A DNA stretch of 64,000 nucleotides from Artemisia argyi (lineage: Eukaryota; Streptophyta; Magnoliopsida; Asterales; Asteraceae). Shown here piece by piece: positions 48,060 through 59,413 of the stretch; the first letter of the stretch is position 1, and every line of letters starts with the position of its first letter. A program made the position numbers and the translations under genes. The DNA is taken from positions 125,952,373-126,016,372 of the forward strand of contig CM060709.1 of NCBI GenBank assembly GCA_030686995.1. The letters are read 5' to 3'. The notes beneath the pieces are model-generated. The model ran no database searches. It was not told the origin of the DNA and saw only the letters and a program-made list of their open reading frames with translations.

Positions 48060-48320
48060 CTAACCTATGTTATATCCTAGAGGCAATAGTAATAGTGGGG
48101 AATCTACCCCATAGGCAATAGTGAGGAATCTATCCTAAAGGCAATAGTGAGGAATCTATCCTAAATGCAATTCGGGGAGTCTAACCTAAAGGCAAGTTAG
48201 TAATCTAACCTAATGGCAAGTCGAGGAGTCTAACCTAAAGGCAAGTTAGTAATCTAACCTAAAGGCAAGTCGGGGAGTCTAACCTAAAGGCAAGTCGGGA
48301 GTCTAAATGCAAGTTCGGGG
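48060..48320 (-). repeat. 24-bp-type minisatellite downstream of the PBS in C
   Basis: About ten degenerate units of TCTAACCTAAAGGCAAG(T), the reverse complement of A's post-PBS minisatellite. Confidence 0.8.
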
Positions 48321-48394
48321 ACTCTAGTGGCACAAAGGACTTTTTGAAAAAGTGGTTATAGTTTAGGAAAAATCCTTTTGTTCTCTATAACCAA

Positions 48395-48409
48395 GGCTCA
48401 GATGCCAAT
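48395..48409 (-). promoter_or_regulatory. Primer binding site of C
   Basis: Minus strand ATTGGCATCTGAGCC, a variant of the initiator-Met type TGGTATCAGAGCC, directly inside the LTR. Confidence 0.6.
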
Positions 48410-48410
48410 C

Positions 48411-49650
48411 TGTAACACCCCCATTTTCACAGATCGCAGCGGTTTTAGTGTTTGGGGTATTACTTCATGGAAACAAAGACAAGATAATAGAAAACGACTC
48501 GAAAAGAGACATTTTTGAGAAAGGTGTTACCATTCATTTATTCATCAGAGTTTTTACAGTAAAAGATATACTTTTACCAAAAGAGAGGTCCCTAAGATAG
48601 GTTTTGAAAGCAAAAGATGAATGATAACTATACTAGATGTCCTCATGTCCAGTGCCACTCCGTGCCAGGGTTCCTAAAGTGCTCATATACCTAGGATAAC
48701 ATGCTTAATGAGTCAACACGAAGGTTGAGTGAGAGTCATAGGTTTAAGTAGATAGAGAGTGAATACAAGATCCACAGAGTTCTGCAGAAACCATATGTGT
48801 GGAAAAGTTTTTGAGATAGCGGGTCTATTGCACTAAGCTCATAAATTACACGTTAACGGTCCAGATCATGGGGCCTGCAGACCAAACCATGATGGGACAG
48901 GAAGGATAACTTGTCAAAGTTAATCCTTCAGGGAGGGTTCAAATATAATACTTATTGGTGCCTAAGACACAGGCAAACCAACGGGAGTTGTCAAACTCCA
49001 ATAGATCTATCAACTATATTCGCGTTCACTTGCGTAAAATATCACAAGCAATTAGATTCATGAATTTTGTTATGTAGGGGTGGCAGATAGTTTACTCATG
49101 CAACAACCAAAGAAAAAGACTTGTATTCGATTTAAAGCATGTATCCCCCTCACAGGGTTTGTAAAGCATTTAGAGTGAAAGTTAAAAAGTGTGAAGCTAC
49201 GAAACTCACCTGGGCCTAAGGTAAGTAGTGTAGAGGTTTAAACAGCTCACTCACGTATCCTGGGGTGGTGTAGGTGTGTGTGTATGTCAAGTCTTAGTCT
49301 AGGTTTTTAAGTAATCACTCTTAAGGTTTTTAGATATAATATAACACCGTTCGGGCCATCATAATTCATAAGTATATGACTCCTTACCTGAAGCTCCCTA
49401 CTATTGTATTATGTTATCAACATAATACCGTTCGGGCCATCCTAATTCAGAAGTTAATACTCCTCACATGAAGCTCCCTATTATTGAGTTATGTTGTTAT
49501 TAAGTTTTAGTTATAGCATAACACCGTTCGGGCCATCATAATTCAGAGGTCATGCAATAATCGTTTGAGGAGCAAGGGCACTTTAATTCGTAAACCTAGC
49601 AAACTCGTCGAAACGAAATATCCACATAACACCCCTCACATGAAGCTATA
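48411..49650 (-). mobile_element. Element C, 5' LTR (truncated)
   Basis: Starts TGTAACACCCCC with the GATCGCAGCGG block shared with B. It includes a three-unit version of the GTTCGGGCCATCATAA array (49335-49645) and stops abruptly after CACATGAAGCT at about 49650, where B's LTR would continue with CCCTAGTATTG. About 2 kb of U3 is missing. From 48893 rightward this LTR is present again at 61646 onward. Confidence 0.8.
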
Positions 49651-49828
49651 GGTGATGTATGAATATAAAATATATAAGAATCAAATAAACGCAGCGGAAC
49701 AACATCACCCACACGGATCCATATTGCCATATGATCAATCAATAACAATAATAACAATTATACCTTTGTAGCGTGATCGGTTGAATCGTATGGAGACCAT
49801 CACCAATACCACGAACCACCTATGAAAC
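49651..49828. other. Orphan segment D between C and E
   Basis: About 178 bp (AGGTGATGTATGAATATAA ... ACCACCTATGAAAC) belonging to neither C's LTR nor E's. The string AAACGCAGCGGAA is reminiscent of the start of some plant LTRs, so it may be a truncated LTR end. Also present at 62405-62582. Confidence 0.4.
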
Positions 49829-52800
49829 TGACTCCTCCCAAACCAACCAGTCAACTGTGTGCAGCTGATAGGCCCACCTTGGAGAAAGTGCAAGTTAATA
49901 TTGACCGTGGAAATATAGGAAAATCCCCGGGTCGTTAAATCCCAACGAGATTGAAATTGTATTTGTAAACGATTAAAAGAGTGAGTGGTACTGAGGACAG
50001 TAACAAAGATGATTTGAGGGTTGATTATACTTCTGATTGCTTGATATTTGGATAATATAAACTGTAACAGAAATACAGATATAAGCACAAAATGCACAAA
50101 TAAGAAAATCAGATAACAGACAGAGACAAGTGGTATTTTAACAAGTTACACACTACAAGTGAAACTTTTAAAAACTTAAAATTAAAGAAAATGGAAAATG
50201 AAAATGAAATTATGAAAATGATTATTATAATATTTAATTACTATTAAATTAATTAAAACTATTTAAAATCTAATTTAAACCTAAGTTAAATTAACTAAAA
50301 TTGACAAGTATTACAAATTAACCTAAAAACTTACACAAATAATTTCTAAACCTAAATAAGAACTTGAAGAAAGTATAAAAAATGAAAACAAATATTTTTG
50401 TCTTTTTATTAGTATTTTATTAATTAAAAACTATTTCATTTAATTAATCTAATTAAACTATTTTAAATGACTATTAATACTAAATTACCTTAGAAAATTA
50501 TGAAAAAATTTATAAAACTATTTAATTACTACAGGAATACTAAAAAATTATAAAAAGTTGCCAAAAATTATATTTAAGCTAATTGACTAATTAATTACTT
50601 ATTAATTAATTTAAAGCTAATTTAATTAATTTAAATAAGAAAATTAGAAAATGGACAGTGGAAATTATGAAACTATTTTCTAAAAGTCTTAACTACTTTA
50701 TAAAACTTAGGAAAAATATAAAATTCTACTTTTGTTAATTAAAATTAAAGAAATATATTTAATTACTAATATTACCTATTTAATTATTTAAACTAGTTTT
50801 AAATCTAATAAATAGTAAACTGGTTAGGAAAAATCTAAGAAAATTATTTTAACTACTTAAAGGTACTAGGTAATTTATAAAATTATAAAATTGGACAAGT
50901 GCTTATTAATAAGGTGAGATGAAAATTAATTAGATAATTTCTATTAAATAGAAGCTATCACTATAATTAAAGTTTGGCTTTTTCTGGTTTTTCTTTTATA
51001 AAACTACTAAAATACTTAAAATAAGAAACTTTTACAAAAACAACTACTTTAGAACCTCAGAATAAGCACTGTAAGTGCTTATTTGCTTATACAGTTGACT
51101 AAGGTTGACTAGATTAAGAAATGAGCTAAATTGGGCTATGTGGGGTCCACACTGGTTAAGTAAGGTTTACCTAAGTTACTTGAACTTATTTAAACTAGAT
51201 TTGGTGAGATAAGCTACTAGGATAAGCTGGAAAGCTAAAATAAGCAATTGCTTATTTGGTTTCTGACTCAGAAAGGACAGAGTTTTGGTGCAAAACTAAG
51301 TGGGGTCCACTGATCTAATGGTCAAACTAAGGTTCAACTTTCAAACACTGGTAGGAGGGGGGTTGTAAGAACCAAGGTATGAGGTGTGGGACCCACTGGG
51401 TTAGCCACAGATCACCACCAAAGTTGGGTGGGTAGAATATGGTCTGAGTGCACAGGGTACTGAGTTGCCCTGCAGTCCACTTTCAGTTCTTGCACAAGCT
51501 TGAGAAAAAATCTTAAAAATCAAATAATTCTTGATTCCTATAGTTTAGGTGGTAGATTATAGGCATAAGAAATTTCAAACTCTAAATCAGCTTCCTTAAT
51601 TCTAGAAAAATCACCCAAGTTTTGAGAAAATCTGAGAGCAACACTTTTGACTTTATGTGAACTTGAGTTAGTTTGACTTATGTGAACTTTGAGCTTAATC
51701 TACTTACTGAATATGTTGTAATAAGTTATAATAAAACTTAATTAAGCTATTCTAACAACTTATGAATAGGTATGATGAGTTTTGGACTCAATTTCCACCA
51801 CAGTTAACTGTGGTGATGGATTGAGTATGAATTTGACTTTCTACCTACTGAGACTTTAATATTTTTGTTTTTCTGAGCTAATATTAAACTATATGACTTA
51901 AAGCAAGCAACAACAATAACTCAAACTACTTTGAACTCAGATGAACAACCTGATCCAAACATACCTTATACTAACTGTTTTGGTGATTTTAGTAGCAACA
52001 AGCTACAAGAGCTTATGAAACAGATTAAAAACAACTTAATAAGATTAACTAAGCTATAATGAACACTTAAACACAGAAAACAACAACTAATAACCTAGAT
52101 TACTGATTATACTATTTTTACTGTATGAAATTGATTTCTCAGTAACTATGAATTTAAATGAACAAGCTTGCTATGTTGAGTTATATTATGACTACCTAAC
52201 ATCAAGTAAGCATAAACAAACCAACAATTGGATTAATAAGGTATGCCACAGTGAAAACCAAAGATTGAGATTAGAAACTTACAAGTTGCTTTCCTGCTCA
52301 AACCATGAACCAAGAACAACCTATTTCCTCCCTGAGGATCTAAACCCAACTCCAAAGCTTTTTATTGCTTCCAAATCTCTTCTGAATTCCAGAAATCAAA
52401 ACCAATTGCCACAGTTGACTTTATTTGACCAATTTGATATTTATGAAATTTTTTATCTTAGACTGTTTAGTAGGTTACTAAAAGCTTTATTGAGCTTATT
52501 GGGAGCTTATATGAGCTTATTCAATCCATGTAATCATACAGTAACAACAACAAAGTTTATTTAGAATTTTGAAATGAAAGTAAAAATTTCACCAACTGAG
52601 ATATGACTTGAAACTTAAATTTGATTATCACAAAAGCTGAGATTACACCTTAATTGACTAACACAAAGCTTAAAAGCTTGAAAACTATCTGAAATAACAA
52701 ATTACAACTTTAACGAGACTATTTTTGCTAAAATAAACTATATATCTTTCTTATGGTCTTCTCTTCCTTTTATAAGTTCACATTAGGGTTTGAGGACACC

Positions 52801-53989
52801 TTCTGAGTCTTTCCCACTTTTAATCTTGACCCTCCAATCTCTGAATTGATCATAGCCGTTTAAACTCATTTTGGCGCCAAAGTCTTCCACGTTTACTTGG
52901 AGCCAAAGGTTAGCAATTAAAGATAATTGGAGTGTTGTGGAGGTATCAGGGGACAAAGAGGAATGTTTTTAGGACAAGTTGGGGTTGTATGGAAGAAACA
53001 GAGGATAAGGCATGGTTTGGAGTGAAAATCTGTGGAGAAAGCATTTAATGCTGATGTGGTTTGGTGTGTGAGGTGGAAAGGAGGTGAGCTGGGGGGTTAA
53101 GGTGGCACAAAACCACCTGGTTTTCAGGTTTGCAGGCGTGGGGGAGAAGGGTGTACAGTGGTGGTGGTTTTGGCGGTTTGGGGTGGTCAACGGGGTCAAA
53201 CCCCGTTATAATATTAAGGGTGTGGACTGGGCTGAGGTTTGGGCCAGAGAAAAGGGTGGGTTGGGTATTGGTTGTGTTTGGATTTGGATTTGTTTTTGGG
53301 TTAAATAACAAATAAGGGTTCGGTTGGTTATTAGTAAACAAGGATCAATTTTGTATTTTAGGCAAAGTTAAGGGGCTGGGTTTGCCACTTTCCCAAACTT
53401 CTTTCAAGGACTAAACCTGCCATAAAACCATAACACAAGGACAAAAGATGTATTTTTCCATTTTAAACATATCCAGGGACCTTTTCTGTAATTTCTCAAA
53501 CTCCAGGGACCATTATGTAAATTTGGATTTTTAAGGGATTGTGGTTGTAATTTCTCAAAATGTTATCATAAGGACCAATTTTGTAATTTTAGAATAGTAC
53601 AAGGTTTATTTTATTAATTTCCCATTTTTAAACCTTAAGGACTAATTTTGACATTTTTGAAACTTGAGGGACTAAAGTTGTCATTTTGTAATTTTTATCT
53701 TTAAAAGACTAAACTTGACAACTTATGAATCCCTAAGGACCTTTGATGATATTTTTCATGTTTCGATTTACCAGGGACTAGATTTGACAATTTTTGAAAC
53801 TTGAGGGACTGAAACTGCCAATTATGCAAACTTTATACGTTTTTTTTATCTGTTTTTGCATATTTTGTATTTGAAACATATAAAACACACTTCTAAGATA
53901 TTTTAAGTATTATGATGCATATTTGAGTGTTTTTGTATGTTTTGGCAGCTCAGATTGGTATAAAATGATGAGTATTTAGACACTCATCA
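49829..53989 (-). mobile_element. Element E, 3' LTR (4161 bp)
   Basis: On the minus strand it runs from TGATGAGTGTCTAAA (53989) to GGGAGGAGTCA (49829). The left end repeats at 61304 next to the PBS and again at 62583. A TATA box (TTATAAAAGG, minus) lies at 52766-52776, leaving a long, very AT-rich R/U5 (50150-52000). U3 at 53400-53830 consists of decayed units of GGGACTAAA and TTGTCATTTTT type. Open frames inside (49735-50097, 52148-52564, 52969-53341) show no domain and are not called. This copy lacks 9 bp (GGGGGTAAA) near 50155 that the copy at 62910 retains. Confidence 0.82.
52766..52776 (-). promoter_or_regulatory. TATA box of E LTR
   Basis: Minus strand CTTATAAAAGG, about 1.2 kb into the LTR; inferred core promoter. 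Confidence 0.5.
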
Positions 53990-54001
53990 ATCCCCCACAC
54001 T
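53990..54001 (-). promoter_or_regulatory. Polypurine tract of E
   Basis: Minus strand AGTGTGGGGGAT immediately before TGATGAG, after CTAGGGACTAGCAATAGTTT; a classic Athila-style PPT. Similar strings occur at 54535-54547 and 54741-54752. Confidence 0.75.
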
Positions 54002-54054
54002 AAACTATTGCTAGTCCCTAGCAATCTATTTGAGAAAAAATTAATGGATTTTTA

Positions 54055-54425
54055 CTCTTTACCAAAAGCCATCACTTCTGGAGTAGCCAGGTGTAAGAAC
54101 TGTGGCACACCTGATAACCGTGTGATTTTGAGCAAACCACCAGCTGTCAACGAATTTGATTAGTCTTTACCAAAAGCCGTTTGCTTCTGGACTAGCCAAC
54201 TCTTGATGGAATAGTCAACATCTTGGTGAGCTGATTACCAATTATGGTTTTTCCACAGCCTTTACCACAAGCCATAATCTTGCGGGCTAGCCAACTCATT
54301 CGCTTTATGGGATATGGGGAGCTGAGGAACCATACAATTTTTGGCAAATTGCAAGCCATCAACGGTTTTGAGATGTCTTTACCAAGAGCCGTTTACTCCT
54401 GGACTAGCCAATCCTGTTGTGGGTT
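54055..54425 (-). repeat. Four imperfect ~92-120 bp repeats in the 3' region of E
   Basis: Starts near 54057, 54165, 54258 and 54376 (plus-strand reading). Each has TTTACCAAAAGCC, a TTCTGGACTAGCC-like block and a variable spacer. They lie between pol and the 3' LTR, where some Athila elements carry an env-like ORF; no such ORF is seen here. Confidence 0.65.
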
Positions 54426-54782
54426 AGACATGGAGGATTGATACCATTATTTGCATTTCTAAGTGTGAAAAAACTGGTAATTTTGATCAGATGGGGGTTC
54501 TTGATGGAACATGTGTTTTGCATTCGTGAGAACGCTCCCCCACACTTAGAACTGAATATTGCCCTCAATATTCAAAGTACTTGGTGTCCCACCAAGACTT
54601 AGAACGTAAGAAGGTAATACTATTAACCTTTTATTTTACTCTATTTACATACAAACTCACTTTTTTCTTTTTATTTGTCTTATACCATTTTTTTTTTTTT
54701 TTTTGAAAAAATATTTACATATGTACAACATGTGGTTCGTCTCCCCCACACTAGGGTGGTAGAAAGGGATGAGAAGACAGAA

Positions 54783-54968
54783 ATATGGGTGACGACCCAT
54801 ATTGCTACTGTTTTTGATTACCGAGTCGCTAGCTTGACTCGACCTCGAATTGATTTGTTCATGAGGTAGCTTGTTTTTTATTCCCGAGTCTCTAGCTTGA
54901 CTCGACCCCGAATTAAAATTGTCCTTGGGGAAACTTGTTTTTGTTAACCGAGTCGCTAGCTTGACTCG
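54783..54968 (-). other. Hairpin cluster at and after the pol stop of E
   Basis: Three tandem 63-64 bp units each hold CGAGTC and GACTCG separated by 8 bases: 54822-54841, 54885-54904, 54949-54968. A perfect 8-bp stem with a 4-base loop (ATATGGGT ... ACCCATAT) is at 54783-54802. The order on the coding strand (GAGTC/GACTC hairpin, then GGGT/ACCC hairpin) matches the module after G's stop. The repeat unit also includes sequence like that around the integrase stop. Confidence 0.6.
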
Positions 54969-54977
54969 ACCCCGAAT

Positions 54978-56147
54978 TTATTGGTCCATGGGGTAAGTTT
55001 GGAGATCCGGGACAACCATTGGTTGTATGTCCCCTCCAAAATAGTGTTTTAACCGATGACCATTTACTTTAAAATTGGGACCGTCGGGTTGCAATAACTC
55101 AACAGTTCCATATGGGTATACTTTGGTTATAGTAAATGGTCCAGACCAACGGGTTTTTAGTTTTCCCGAGAAAATTTTTAATCTCGAATTGAAAAGAAGA
55201 ACTCTGTCACCAACGTTGAAAACGCGGTTCTTAATTTTAGAGTCATGTATCTTCTTAGTCTTTTCTTTATAGATTAAAGAATTTTCGTAAGCTTGATCAC
55301 GTAATTCATTTAGTTCGTTTAGTTGAACTTTACGGTGATCACCCGCTGTCTGAAGGTCGAAATTTGCATGTTTTAAGGCCCAATAGGCCTTATGTTCTAA
55401 TTCGATCGGAAGATGACATGCTTTCCCGTACACTAGCTTATATGGAGTACACCCGATGGGTGTTTTGTAAGCAGTGCGGAAAGTCCATAATGCATCGTCC
55501 AGCTTATCCGACCAAGAGACATGATTTTCACCAACCGTCCTCTCGAGAATTCTCTTTATACCCCGATTTGAGACCTCCACCTGCCCACTTGTTTGGGGGT
55601 GGTATGCTGTAGAAAGACGGTGAGTTACACCATATTTCAGCATTACTCTCACAAATTGTTCATTGCAAAAGTGAGTACCACGATCACTGATAATGGCACG
55701 AGGAGTCCCGAATCTGGCAAAGAGAGACTTTAAAAATTTAACAACTACTCGGGCATCATTGGTGGGTAAGGCTTTTGCCTCAACCCATTTTGACAGATAG
55801 TCGACAGCCACGAGTATATACTTATTCCCTCGTGAAGACGGGAATGGCCCCATAAAATCAACGCCCCACATATCAAATATTTCACAGACTTGGATGGCGT
55901 TTTGCGGCATCTCATTCTTTTTGGAAATATTCCCGTGACGCTGGCAAGCCTCACAGGTTTTGATAAGTTCATGGGCATCTTTATAGATCGTGGGCCAAAA
56001 GAATCCTGAATCAAACACCTTTTTTGCGGTGTAGTTTGGGTTATGATGTCCCCCCGTGGGTCCATCATGACAAGCTTTAAGAATTTCCATGGCTTCTTGG
56101 CCATGGACACACCGTCGGATGACTTGATCCGCACATATTTTGAACAA
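54978..56147 (-). CDS. Integrase of E (389-aa open segment)
   Basis: A zinc-binding domain with H27, H34/H35, C65 and C68, then the catalytic core with D97 (GVDFMGPF), D155 (SDRGTHF) and E191 in [10 protein letters not shown]. The C-terminal GDRVLLF and [10 protein letters not shown] blocks follow, with no chromodomain. This is the Athila-type integrase that would insert the DNA copy in the nucleus. All three catalytic acids are present. The frame opens after a break near 56150-56200 that separates it from RNase H, so it would not be made as one polyprotein now. Ends at a stop 3' of [11 protein letters not shown]. Confidence 0.88.
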   Translation of the reverse strand: MFKICADQVIRRCVHGQEAMEILKACHDGPTGGHHNPNYTAKKVFDSGFFWPTIYKDAHELIKTCEACQRHGNISKKNEMPQNAIQVCEIFDMWGVDFMGPFPSSRGNKYILVAVDYLSKWVEAKALPTNDARVVVKFLKSLFARFGTPRAIISDRGTHFCNEQFVRVMLKYGVTHRLSTAYHPQTSGQVEVSNRGIKRILERTVGENHVSWSDKLDDALWTFRTAYKTPIGCTPYKLVYGKACHLPIELEHKAYWALKHANFDLQTAGDHRKVQLNELNELRDQAYENSLIYKEKTKKIHDSKIKNRVFNVGDRVLLFNSRLKIFSGKLKTRWSGPFTITKVYPYGTVELLQPDGPNFKVNGHRLKHYFGGDIQPMVVPDLQTYPMDQ

Positions 56148-56198
56148 GTAGGGGTCGTCCCAGAAGTAATGTTTTACATCTTTAAAGAATTTTCTTTT

Positions 56199-56843
56199 CT
56201 ATTGGGACGACATCCCTTTCACAACGAAATTTTCCGCACGGTAATTTGCAAAGTCGGCAAACCATGGGGTGGTGGCATTATCCCGGGTAGAGATTAGATT
56301 TAGAGTCTCCAGAGGAAAAGTTTCATTTATTTCTTTTCTCTCGAGAATATCCTGATGAGGATTTTCTAACCGGGACAAGTGATCAGCTGCAAGGTTCTCT
56401 GCTCCTTTTTTTTTATCTCTTATGAGAATATCAAATTCCTGGAGGAGCAGGACCCAACGGAGTATTCTTGGCTTTGCATCCTGTTTAGTGAACAGGTATT
56501 TCAAAGCCGAATGGTCCGTATACACCACGCTTTTGTTTAAGATTAAGTAAGACCGAAATTTTTCAAAGGCATATACCACATCTAATAATTCTTTTTCTGT
56601 GGTGGTATAGTGTGTTTGAGCCTCATTCATGGTCTTACTTGCGTAGTGTATTGGCTGGAAATGTTTGGTTTTGCGTTGCCCCAGAACTGCACCAATAGGA
56701 TAATCGCTAGCATCGCACATAAGTTCAAAGGGTAAGTCCCAGTCGGGGGCAACAAGGATTAGTGCCTCAGTAAGTCTTTTCTTTAAAAATAGAAAAAGCT
56801 TCGATGCACTCAGGGGAAAAGATAAAAGGAGCATCCTTTTCAA
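56199..56843 (-). CDS. RNase H domain of E (214-aa open segment)
   Basis: The true homology starts around [19 protein letters not shown]. It continues with [14 protein letters not shown] (first catalytic D), the [18 protein letters not shown] block (E), [11 protein letters not shown] (D) and [11 protein letters not shown] (D). It overlaps the RT segment by 77 bp in another frame, so a one-base indel near 56785 separates them. The first ~20 residues of the open frame are out-of-frame reading of RT, not real protein. It degrades the RNA strand during reverse transcription. Confidence 0.85.
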   Translation of the reverse strand: MKRMLLLSFPLSASKLFLFLKKRLTEALILVAPDWDLPFELMCDASDYPIGAVLGQRKTKHFQPIHYASKTMNEAQTHYTTTEKELLDVVYAFEKFRSYLILNKSVVYTDHSALKYLFTKQDAKPRILRWVLLLQEFDILIRDKKKGAENLAADHLSRLENPHQDILERKEINETFPLETLNLISTRDNATTPWFADFANYRAENFVVKGMSSQ

Positions 56844-58497
56844 GAAGATGAGTCATGGGCCGGGCTATTTTGGAAAAATCCTGAATGAATCTCCGATTGA
56901 ACCCGGCATGGCCGAGAAAACTCCTTATTCCTTTAACAGTGGTGGGATGAGGCAGTTTAGCAATAACATCAATTTTGGCCTTATCGACCTCAATCCCACT
57001 TTTTGAAATTTTATGGCCGAGGACAATGCCCTCCTTAACCATAAAGTGGCTCTTCTCCCAGTTTAGACAAAGATTAGTGTTTTCACAACGTTGAAGCATT
57101 TTTTCTAAATGGGAAAGGTATGAGTTGAAAGAATTCCCGATGACTGAAAAGTCATCCATGAATACCTCCATGGTTTTTCCAATCATGTCATGGAAAATAG
57201 CCATCATGCACCTCTGGAAAGTGCCCGGAGCATTGCATAACCTAAAAGGCATGCGACGATAGGCAAATGTTCCGTAAGGGCATGTGAAGGTAGTTTTATC
57301 TTGATCCTTTGGATCAATGGGAATTTGGAAGTAACCTGAGAAGCCGTCGAGGAAACAATAATACTCATTTCCCGCAAGTCTTTCGAGCATTTGATCCATG
57401 AAGGGCAGAGGAAAGTGGTCTTTGCGGGTGGCTTCGTTAAGCTTTCTGTAATCAATACATACTCGCCACCCTGTAACCAAACGAGTTGGTATCAACTCGT
57501 TATCCTCATTTGTGATAACCGTAATGCCACCCTTCTTTGGAACACAATGAATTGGGCTTACCCAAGGACTATCAGATATAGGGTAAATCAATCCCGCATC
57601 AAGAAGTTTGATAACTTCAGCTTTTATAACTTCGTGGATTTTTGGATTTACCCTTCTTTGATGCTGCACGGTAGGTTTAAAGTCCTCTTCCATTAGGATT
57701 TTGTGTGTACAAAAATCCGGGTTTATACCCTTTATGTCTGAGAGCTTCCAGGCAATTGCTTGCTTGTGGGACTTTAAAACCTTAAGCAGCGCAGTTTTCT
57801 CCTCATCCTTTAAGTCTTTTGCAATAATGACTGGTAACTTATCGTTACCTTCAAAGAATGCATATTCTAGATGAGGAGGCAGGTCCTTAAGTTCAACCTC
57901 GGGGAAGTCATCATTTTTCTCAACATATTTGACTTCCACCTTATGAAGTTGTGGAGGTAGAACAGGAATGGGAGAAGGATCTTTGTTCAATAACTTCTCA
58001 AGGAGAAGTACATCCCACTCCGGGTCAATCTCTTGGTAATCAATTCCTTTGGGAACTGAATCACTTTGGAGAAAGGCCTCTAATCCCTCAAAGAGAAAAT
58101 CACTTCCCTCAAACGGAGTGAGGGAAGGAAAAGAATTAGCGATTATGGGATCAGAAGAAGTAGTGGGATTGCCACTCGGAAAATTATCAGCGAATCCAAG
58201 GAATTCTTGAGCATACTCCTCGGATGCAATGTCAATGACATCAATTCGGTTGACCGAATCAGCATTATAATTTGAGGAGTATCTCGAGGTTTGATCAAGG
58301 TTGAACGTTATCGCTTCATTGCCAACTCGTAACGTGATTTCCTCATCGAAAACATCGATTAATGCACGTCCCGTTCTTAAGAATCCCATCCCAAGAATGA
58401 GAGGAACTCTTGGATCTGCATCGAAATCAACAACGACAAAGTCTGCCGGAAAATTGAACTGTCCCACTCTCACAAATACGTCCTCGGCCCTCGGCAA
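56767..58497 (-). CDS. Protease C-terminus and reverse transcriptase of E (576-aa open segment)
   Basis: The first ~65 residues are the end of the protease domain ([21 protein letters not shown]). An acidic linker runs to about 270. RT then follows: [68 protein letters not shown] and the catalytic FMDDF at about 446-450, then VLGHKIS and [16 protein letters not shown]. The conserved PFGLCNAP motif reads PFRLCNAP, a Gly-to-Arg change likely to harm the enzyme. Athila-type RT. The N-terminal break is a 7-bp duplication at 58482-58495; the C-terminal one is the indel before RNase H. Confidence 0.88.
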   Translation of the reverse strand: MPRAEDVFVRVGQFNFPADFVVVDFDADPRVPLILGMGFLRTGRALIDVFDEEITLRVGNEAITFNLDQTSRYSSNYNADSVNRIDVIDIASEEYAQEFLGFADNFPSGNPTTSSDPIIANSFPSLTPFEGSDFLFEGLEAFLQSDSVPKGIDYQEIDPEWDVLLLEKLLNKDPSPIPVLPPQLHKVEVKYVEKNDDFPEVELKDLPPHLEYAFFEGNDKLPVIIAKDLKDEEKTALLKVLKSHKQAIAWKLSDIKGINPDFCTHKILMEEDFKPTVQHQRRVNPKIHEVIKAEVIKLLDAGLIYPISDSPWVSPIHCVPKKGGITVITNEDNELIPTRLVTGWRVCIDYRKLNEATRKDHFPLPFMDQMLERLAGNEYYCFLDGFSGYFQIPIDPKDQDKTTFTCPYGTFAYRRMPFRLCNAPGTFQRCMMAIFHDMIGKTMEVFMDDFSVIGNSFNSYLSHLEKMLQRCENTNLCLNWEKSHFMVKEGIVLGHKISKSGIEVDKAKIDVIAKLPHPTTVKGIRSFLGHAGFNRRFIQDFSKIARPMTHLLEKDAPFIFSPECIEAFSIFKEKTY

Positions 58498-59413
58498 TAC
58501 CTAGGGGACGTAAAATTGAACGGTCTGCAAGCTCGAGAGTCATGCATGTGGGACTAAGTGCCTGAAGAGAGAGCTTTTTCCAAACTGAGTGAGGCATTAA
58601 GTTGATGCTTGCACCAAGATCGGCCAAGGCAAAACATTCAACCATACCCGGGAAAGTACATGGTATTAGGAATCTCCCGAGGTCTCCTAGCTTTTCGGGA
58701 AGCTGTTTCAACAGAACCGCAGAGCAGTTCTCATTGAGTGGAGTTCGTGCCATCTCAAACATTTTTTCTTTATTTCTCAACAGGTTTTTTATTGTCGATG
58801 TGAATTTGGGCATTAAAAGAAGAGCATCCGTGAAACTAATATCGAAGTGTAGTTCTTGGAAAATCTGAAAGAATTTTTCCATCTGATGATTAGCTTTATC
58901 GCGGAGCTTTTGGTCTTGCAATCGTGAGGGATATGGAATTGTTGTTTTTGGGTTGGCTTTTGGATATTCAACAGGACCTTTGGTAGTTTCAAACACGACT
59001 CTTTTAGGGGGAGTCGGGACCGGGATAATTGGAGGAGGGATGTCATTGGTACCTCCGTTATTATTAGGAAGTACCGTATCCGTAGTATCCTCAGTTTCAC
59101 ATTCCTCTACAGGGATAGGAGAAGAGGTAGAGGGAGCTGTAGGTCCTTGGTAAGAAACTCCACTTCTTGTGGTGATCGCCTTTACATCGCCCCTCGGATT
59201 AGCGATCGTGTTGCTAGGTAAAGTAGTACCTGAGCATGAGGGTCGATCATTTAAAGACTTTTGGAAATTAGACATTTGACTAACCAGCATTCTGTTCAGT
59301 TGGAACAATGGCTTGATTTTGGTTTGGAAAATTTTGAGCCCGATTGTTCTGGAAATTCCCATGTTGCTGGTTGTTATTACCCTGGAAGTGGTTTTGTTGT
59401 TGGAAATTACCAT
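58427..59413 (-). CDS. gag C-terminal linker and protease N-terminus of E (328-aa open segment)
   Basis: A low-complexity start continues the Asn/Gln-rich gag tail in another frame. Then come KAITTRSGVSYQGP, a Thr/Pro-rich linker (TPPKRVVFETTKGPVEYP), LRDKANHQMEKFFQIFQELHFDISFTDALLLMPKF and the protease active site ALADLGASINLMPHSV, with [17 protein letters not shown]. This layout is characteristic of Athila pol. The last ~14 residues are frameshifted by the 7-bp duplication at 58482-58495; the real protease continues in the RT frame. Confidence 0.85.
   Translation of the reverse strand: MVISNNKTTSRVITTSNMGISRTIGLKIFQTKIKPLFQLNRMLVSQMSNFQKSLNDRPSCSGTTLPSNTIANPRGDVKAITTRSGVSYQGPTAPSTSSPIPVEECETEDTTDTVLPNNNGGTNDIPPPIIPVPTPPKRVVFETTKGPVEYPKANPKTTIPYPSRLQDQKLRDKANHQMEKFFQIFQELHFDISFTDALLLMPKFTSTIKNLLRNKEKMFEMARTPLNENCSAVLLKQLPEKLGDLGRFLIPCTFPGMVECFALADLGASINLMPHSVWKKLSLQALSPTCMTLELADRSILRPLGIAEGRGRICESGTVQFSGRLCRC

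Larger units (their letters stand above)
46651..48410 (-). mobile_element. Element C, internal fragment
   Basis: B ends at 46650, and what follows belongs to another minus-strand element whose PBS and LTR start at 48410. Around 47690 it shares the string GAAAACTACTTCGAGAATCAT with B's internal block. 46651-47150 is unassigned, with no recognisable gene. 47150-47680 is decayed short-repeat sequence like that in B. The left part of C lies beyond B, A and the window. Confidence 0.65.

Noticed and set aside
49735..50097. 120-aa open frame on the minus strand
   Set aside because: It spans the D segment and the LTR end of E, two unrelated pieces, so it is a chance frame.
52148..52564. 138-aa open frame on the plus strand
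   Set aside because: It is antisense within the AT-rich LTR of E, has no recognisable domain, and no promoter or homologue is visible.
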